Assembly (NCBI GenBank): GCA_949280095.1
Contig: CASDHD010000049.1
Coordinates: 1 to 8,613 of the forward strand
Length of the DNA: 8,613 nucleotides
DNA from: an uncultured Bacilli bacterium
Lineage (GTDB): Bacteria; Bacillota_I; Bacilli_A; RF39; UBA660
Direction of reading: 5' to 3'
The notes beneath the pieces were generated by a model. It saw only the letters and a program-made list of their open reading frames with translations, did not search any database and was not told the origin of the DNA. Of this stretch, positions 6,391 to 8,613 are shown one piece after another (position 1 is the stretch's first letter; each line of letters starts with the position of its first letter). A program made the translations under genes and the position numbers.

Positions 6391-7014
6391 TTAAGCAGCA
6401 GCAACTTGAGATACAGTTACAGTAGCATCTACAGTTACAGTAGTACGATTAGCAGCAGCTGAATCTTTACCTATAGTTGTATCGTCTTTACCACCAGTTG
6501 TATTTGTAGTATTAGCATCGTAATCCCAACGCCATTCGACTTTTACTTCATATTCACCATCAGCGTTAAGAGCATCATCAGTTATTGCAGTTGCAGCCAC
6601 ATCAGTTAAACTTGAAGACCATGTTCCTCCAGCCACTCTATATTCTAGAGGTACACCAGCTGTATTATTTTCAGTAAAATCTACTGAAACCGCAACCTTA
6701 ACATCAGAACTATTTTTGATTTTAATAGTAAAAGCTCCTGAAGATCCTGGTGCAATCATGTTATCAGCAACACCATCAATTAATGACTTATTTGAAGCTT
6801 TAGCATTTTTGAATAAATCAAATGTAAATGTTTGATCTGCGCCATTGTCTGCACTACTAAGATCACCAACTGTAACATCCCATTTAGCAACAGTTGCAGT
6901 TGAAGTAGCTCCAGCAAAATCTTCAGTATATTTAGCATAAGTTCCACTTACAGAATAACCTGTAACTGCAACAGCCATTAATAAACCGACTAATACAGTA
7001 AATTTCTTGTTCAT
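6391..7014 (-). CDS. TasA/camelysin-like secreted fibre subunit (SipW substrate), likely the major subunit
   Basis: This 207-residue protein has a SipW-dependent type signal peptide: a Lys-containing start, a hydrophobic core (about 5-20), and SVSGTYA-KYTEDF with probable cleavage after A27. A-K-W (43-45) follows, as in TasA/CalY-family proteins. The family pattern continues with IAPGSSGAFTIKIKNSSDV (87-105), which corresponds to the LKPGD...FxxxNxGs region of TasA, and with WRWDYD (161-166) and DTTIGKDSAA (178-187) near the end. There are no cysteines and many Ala, Thr, Ser and Asp residues, as in self-assembling secreted subunits. TasA-like proteins build biofilm fibres by passing a strand between subunits; that this protein does so is inferred. 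AAGGAGGTG, seven bases before the ATG, is the best-placed ribosome binding site in the window, and hairpins flank the gene on both sides, which fits high expression. Confidence 0.9.
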   Translation of the reverse strand: MNKKFTVLVGLLMAVAVTGYSVSGTYAKYTEDFAGATSTATVAKWDVTVGDLSSADNGADQTFTFDLFKNAKASNKSLIDGVADNMIAPGSSGAFTIKIKNSSDVKVAVSVDFTENNTAGVPLEYRVAGGTWSSSLTDVAATAITDDALNADGEYEVKVEWRWDYDANTTNTTGGKDDTTIGKDSAAANRTTVTVDATVTVSQVAAA

Positions 7015-7052
7015 TGTTTCACCTCCTTCTTTATAATATTTTTTATTTTCTT

Positions 7053-7073
7053 ACATAACCTACTAGGCTATGT
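7053..7073 (-). repeat. Leader hairpin nearest the fibre gene
   Basis: As leftward RNA, ACAUAGCC and GGUUAUGU pair over eight positions (one G-U) around a UAGUA loop. It is followed by an A-rich stretch rather than U, so it is not a terminator. A hairpin just upstream of an unstructured ribosome binding site is a known way of stabilising a message. Confidence 0.45.
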
Positions 7074-7077
7074 TCTA

Positions 7078-7100
7078 GGAAGTTATGTAGACTTCCATAT
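7078..7100 (-). repeat. Hairpin ATATGGAAGT...ACTTCC upstream of the fibre gene
   Basis: GGAAGT (7078-7083) pairs with ACTTCC (7091-7096) around a seven-base loop and is preceded on the minus strand by ATAT. It is the upstream partner of the nearly identical element at 6357-6377, so the fibre gene lies between two copies in the same orientation. Confidence 0.6.
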
Positions 7101-7103
7101 CTA

Positions 7104-7130
7104 TGTAAACATCCAAGCGGACTGTTTACA
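7104..7130. repeat. Strong hairpin in the fibre gene leader
   Basis: On the minus strand TGTAAACA, a bulged G, TCC, a GCTT loop, GGA and TGTTTACA form an 11-pair stem. Read on the plus strand it is followed by ACTTTTTTAA, so it would resemble a terminator for rightward transcription. No rightward gene is present, and an antisense-blocking role is only a possibility. Confidence 0.5.
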
Positions 7131-7140
7131 ACTTTTTTAA

Positions 7141-7165
7141 TTTAAGCCTTTTTCGATGGCTTAAA
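7141..7165 (-). repeat. Hairpin at the stop codon of the long signal peptidase gene
   Basis: TTTAAGCC and GGCTTAAA (7158-7165 and 7141-7148 read leftward) form an eight-pair stem with a nine-base loop, and the TAA stop lies inside the stem. The following TTAAAAAAG has no U-run, so full termination is unlikely. It may mark the 3' end of the processed peptidase message. Confidence 0.45.
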
Positions 7166-8216
7166 CATCGTCATGTGAGGAATTTTGTTGTTTTTCTCTT
7201 TCTAATTGTTCTTTATATCTTTTAAATTCTAAAAACTCTTGTCTTTCTTTTTCTTCCTGTTTTCTTCTTTCCTCTTCTTCTTTCATTCTTTTATATTCAA
7301 GAAACTCTTGTCTTTCTTTTTCTTCTTGCCTTTTTATTTCTTCTTCTAGAGCTTCTTTTTTCGCTTTTTCTTTTTCTTCCTTGAATTTTCTAAACTCTTC
7401 TTCCTCATTATCTTTGTAAGAAGGAGTTGCTTCCTCATCTTGTATTTCCTCAGAATAAGATTCAATTTCTTCATACTTTTCTTCTGGAATTTCTTCTACT
7501 TCCTCTTGTTCCTCTTCCTCATAGAATTCCTCTTCATCTTCTTCATAATATCTTTCTTCTTGTGGTTCTTCATAAGAAACTTTTTCTTCTTCTACATATC
7601 TTTGTTCATTTTTAGGAGAAACAGTATCTTGTTCTCTTAACCTCTTATATTCAAGGAACTCTTGTCTTTCTAATTCTCTTTGTTTACGGTTAGAAATCGT
7701 AAATCCAATGACAAATATAATCGTAATTCCGACAACAATAATTAGAATCGTTGTTGGTTCTGACAAACTTTTCATTATTGAACCAATTCCAGGAATTCGA
7801 CCTATGTAAATTCCTTCTACATCCTCGTATTCAACTAAATTTCTATCTTGTGCATTGTTGTTATCTCCTTTAGTAATAAAGTAAGTTTCTCCATCTTGTA
7901 CAACAATATCAATAATACGGTGTGTAGTAACAGTGTTCTCTGCGTCTCTAAAAGCAATAACATCATTTACTTTTAAAGTACTAGGATCCACTACTCGGGT
8001 AAGAATCAAATCTCCAATTTGGATTTCAGTTTCCATGGAACCAGATAAGACCATAAATGGTTTTATGCCAAACACACTAGGTACTGCATCTTTATCTTTC
8101 TTGGCTTGCATCATAATACTTAAGTTCATAAGAATAATTGGAACAAAGATTATGCATGCAATTAGGAATATCCAATTAGAAACCGATTGGTACCATTTTT
8201 TGTCGCCCTTTTTCAT
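7161..8216 (-). CDS. sipW: SipW-type (ER-type) signal peptidase I with long repetitive cytoplasmic tail
   Basis: This is a 351-residue membrane protease. Membrane segments lie at about 13-35 and 155-174, with the catalytic part between them: S60 in SGSMET, H99 in TTHR (His instead of the P-type Lys, the ER/SipW mark), TKGDNNN (115-121) and D124. Residues 175-351 form a cytoplasmic tail about as long as the catalytic part; SipW enzymes normally end soon after the second membrane helix. The tail holds EFLEYKR at 186-192 and 304-310, EFLEFKR at 327-333 and the weaker EFRKFKE at 274-280. Between them is an extremely acidic Glu/Tyr stretch (about 203-273), and the last part is Glu/Lys/Arg-rich with coiled-coil character. 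It precedes the fibre subunit gene and presumably processes that product. The ribosome binding site (GGTG or AAAGG just before the ATG) is ordinary to weak, suggesting a lower level than the subunit. The symbol reflects the family only. Confidence 0.93.
   Translation of the reverse strand: MKKGDKKWYQSVSNWIFLIACIIFVPIILMNLSIMMQAKKDKDAVPSVFGIKPFMVLSGSMETEIQIGDLILTRVVDPSTLKVNDVIAFRDAENTVTTHRIIDIVVQDGETYFITKGDNNNAQDRNLVEYEDVEGIYIGRIPGIGSIMKSLSEPTTILIIVVGITIIFVIGFTISNRKQRELERQEFLEYKRLREQDTVSPKNEQRYVEEEKVSYEEPQEERYYEEDEEEFYEEEEQEEVEEIPEEKYEEIESYSEEIQDEEATPSYKDNEEEEFRKFKEEKEKAKKEALEEEIKRQEEKERQEFLEYKRMKEEEERRKQEEKERQEFLEFKRYKEQLEREKQQNSSHDDV
7194..7331 (-). repeat. Two 69-base tandem repeats encoding the end of the peptidase tail
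   Basis: Residues 296-318 and 319-341 of the peptidase are copies of a 23-residue unit with the shared core QEEKERQEFLE[YF]KR. They are encoded by 7263-7331 and 7194-7262. An isolated third copy of the core (ERQEFLEYKR) lies at 7641-7670, straight after the second membrane helix. Diverged third positions suggest an old duplication kept by selection on the protein. Confidence 0.75.
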
Positions 8217-8278
8217 TTCCTTTCACCACTTTCTTTTTTCTTAATGATTCCACTTATATTTACTTTTATAAAAACTTA

Positions 8279-8613
8279 TTAACGACCTAATCCTGAATCT
8301 ATTTCCTCATTTTCTTCTAAATCAAACATGACATCTAATTCCATTTGATCTTCCATATATTGGCTTAAATCATTTGAAAATGCGGCTAAACTTTGAGCAC
8401 TTGCACCTCCAAGAAGCAAAGGATCACTATTCGAATCTGTTGGAGCAGAGTTACTTAAATCTGGGCCTGATGGTCTATCTGGTTTTACTTCATCTGGGTT
8501 TTCTACTTCACCGCCGCCAGAGCCATCACCAGTTCCATCACCACTTCCTGAGCCTGAACCATCCCCACTTCCTGAGCCTGAACCAGATCCACCTCCTGAA
8601 CCATCACCAATTC
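8279..8613 (-). CDS. C-terminal end of a Gly/Ser/Asp-repeat protein (5' part beyond the window)
   Basis: An open frame enters from the right edge and ends at TAA (8279-8281), giving 110 visible residues. The visible protein begins with a Gly-alternating low-complexity linker (GDGSG, GSGSGSGDG types) of about 33 residues. It then has a Pro/Asp/Ser stretch and a C-terminal part with SLAAFSNDLSQYMEDQ, ending in Glu/Asp-rich sequence and SGLGR. There is no membrane segment or LPXTG in this part. It lies 62 bases before the peptidase gene on the same strand, so it is probably in the same operon. The family cannot be told from the C-terminus. A surface or secreted protein with a flexible linker is the likeliest reading. 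Confidence 0.75.
   Translation of the reverse strand, partial: IGDGSGGGSGSGSGSGDGSGSGSGDGTGDGSGGGEVENPDEVKPDRPSGPDLSNSAPTDSNSDPLLLGGASAQSLAAFSNDLSQYMEDQMELDVMFDLEENEEIDSGLGR
8535..8582 (-). repeat. 24-base tandem repeat in the Gly/Ser/Asp linker
   Basis: Two adjacent 24-base copies (8535-8558 and 8559-8582) differ at a single base. They encode eight-residue Gly/Ser/Asp units, and degenerate copies continue on both sides (about 8509-8611). The region is richer in GC than its surroundings. Such repeats tend to change copy number by slippage, which would vary linker length without shifting the frame. Confidence 0.75.

Larger units (their letters stand above)
7015..7160 (-). promoter_or_regulatory. 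Structured leader of the fibre subunit gene
   Basis: These 146 bases between the first peptidase gene and the fibre gene hold four inverted repeats and then an A-rich unpaired stretch before the ribosome binding site (complement of 7020-7028, AAGGAGGTG). ACATAAC (7053-7059) can pair with GTTATGT (7082-7088), which excludes both the 7053-7073 hairpin and the 7078-7096 hairpin, so two folds are possible. I find no convincing -35/-10 pair here, so the fibre gene is probably read from a promoter to the right of the window with RNA processing in this leader. An independent promoter cannot be excluded. Confidence 0.5.

Noticed and set aside
7015..7130. Promoter for the fibre gene (TTGTAA with TACATA, 18-base spacer)
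   Set aside because: The -35-like box matches at four positions and the -10-like box at about three of six, and both lie within a hairpin; not better than chance at this composition.
7427..7640. Two overlapping rightward open frames rich in Phe and Leu
   Set aside because: They are antisense to the Glu/Lys-rich tail of the signal peptidase, where GAA/GAG/AAA codons automatically read as Phe/Leu/Ser; they are not membrane proteins.
7203..7670. CRISPR-like or mobile repeat array
   Set aside because: The repeats are in frame, have no uniform spacers and follow the protein motif; they are internal coding repeats.
7933..8244. Rightward 103-residue open frame
   Set aside because: Lies antisense over the conserved catalytic part of the signal peptidase, with no initiation signal.

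Overview
This AT-rich window (all genes on the minus strand, TAA stops, strong AGGAGG-type ribosome binding sites, Ile/Lys/Asn-rich proteins) suggests a low-GC Firmicutes-type bacterium, probably an uncultured gut member of the Bacilli/Erysipelotrichia side. TGA is not read as an amino acid in any of the genes, so the standard bacterial code fits. The taxonomic guess rests on composition and gene content only.

Transcription runs from right to left. The order is: (1) the end of a gene encoding a Gly/Ser/Asp-repeat protein, cut by the right edge (8279-8613); (2) a SipW-type (ER-type) signal peptidase with a very long charged cytoplasmic tail (7161-8216); (3) a 146-base structured leader; (4) a 207-residue TasA/camelysin-like secreted fibre subunit (6391-7014); (5) a 105-base spacer holding two hairpins, one a perfect 30-base palindrome; (6) an 847-residue membrane-anchored multidomain surface protein (3742-6285) whose last ~190 residues resemble the fibre subunit; (7) a second, shorter SipW-type signal peptidase (3139-3723); (8) a 196-residue minor subunit-like protein one base further on (2547-3137); (9) a ~744-residue secreted protein with an acidic disordered tail (265-2499). 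The last 264 bases contain no gene, but hold a terminator-like hairpin, a promoter-like pair and several palindromes.

Taken together this reads as a self-contained locus for making a TasA-like surface filament. It has an abundant subunit, a membrane-rooted protein carrying a related domain (possible base or nucleator), two further secreted subunits (possible connector and tip) and two dedicated signal peptidases. Three secreted proteins share a cleavage-region pattern, [AS]-K-Y followed 14-16 residues later by A-[KR]-[W/F/L] or a near variant. Both peptidases share a cytoplasmic tail motif, EFxx[YF][KR]. SipW/TasA processing itself is known. The two-peptidase arrangement, the anchored TasA-like domain, the shared tail motif and the duplicated RNA hairpins around the fibre gene are the parts that look new. 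Functions beyond signal peptidase and TasA-like subunit are inference.
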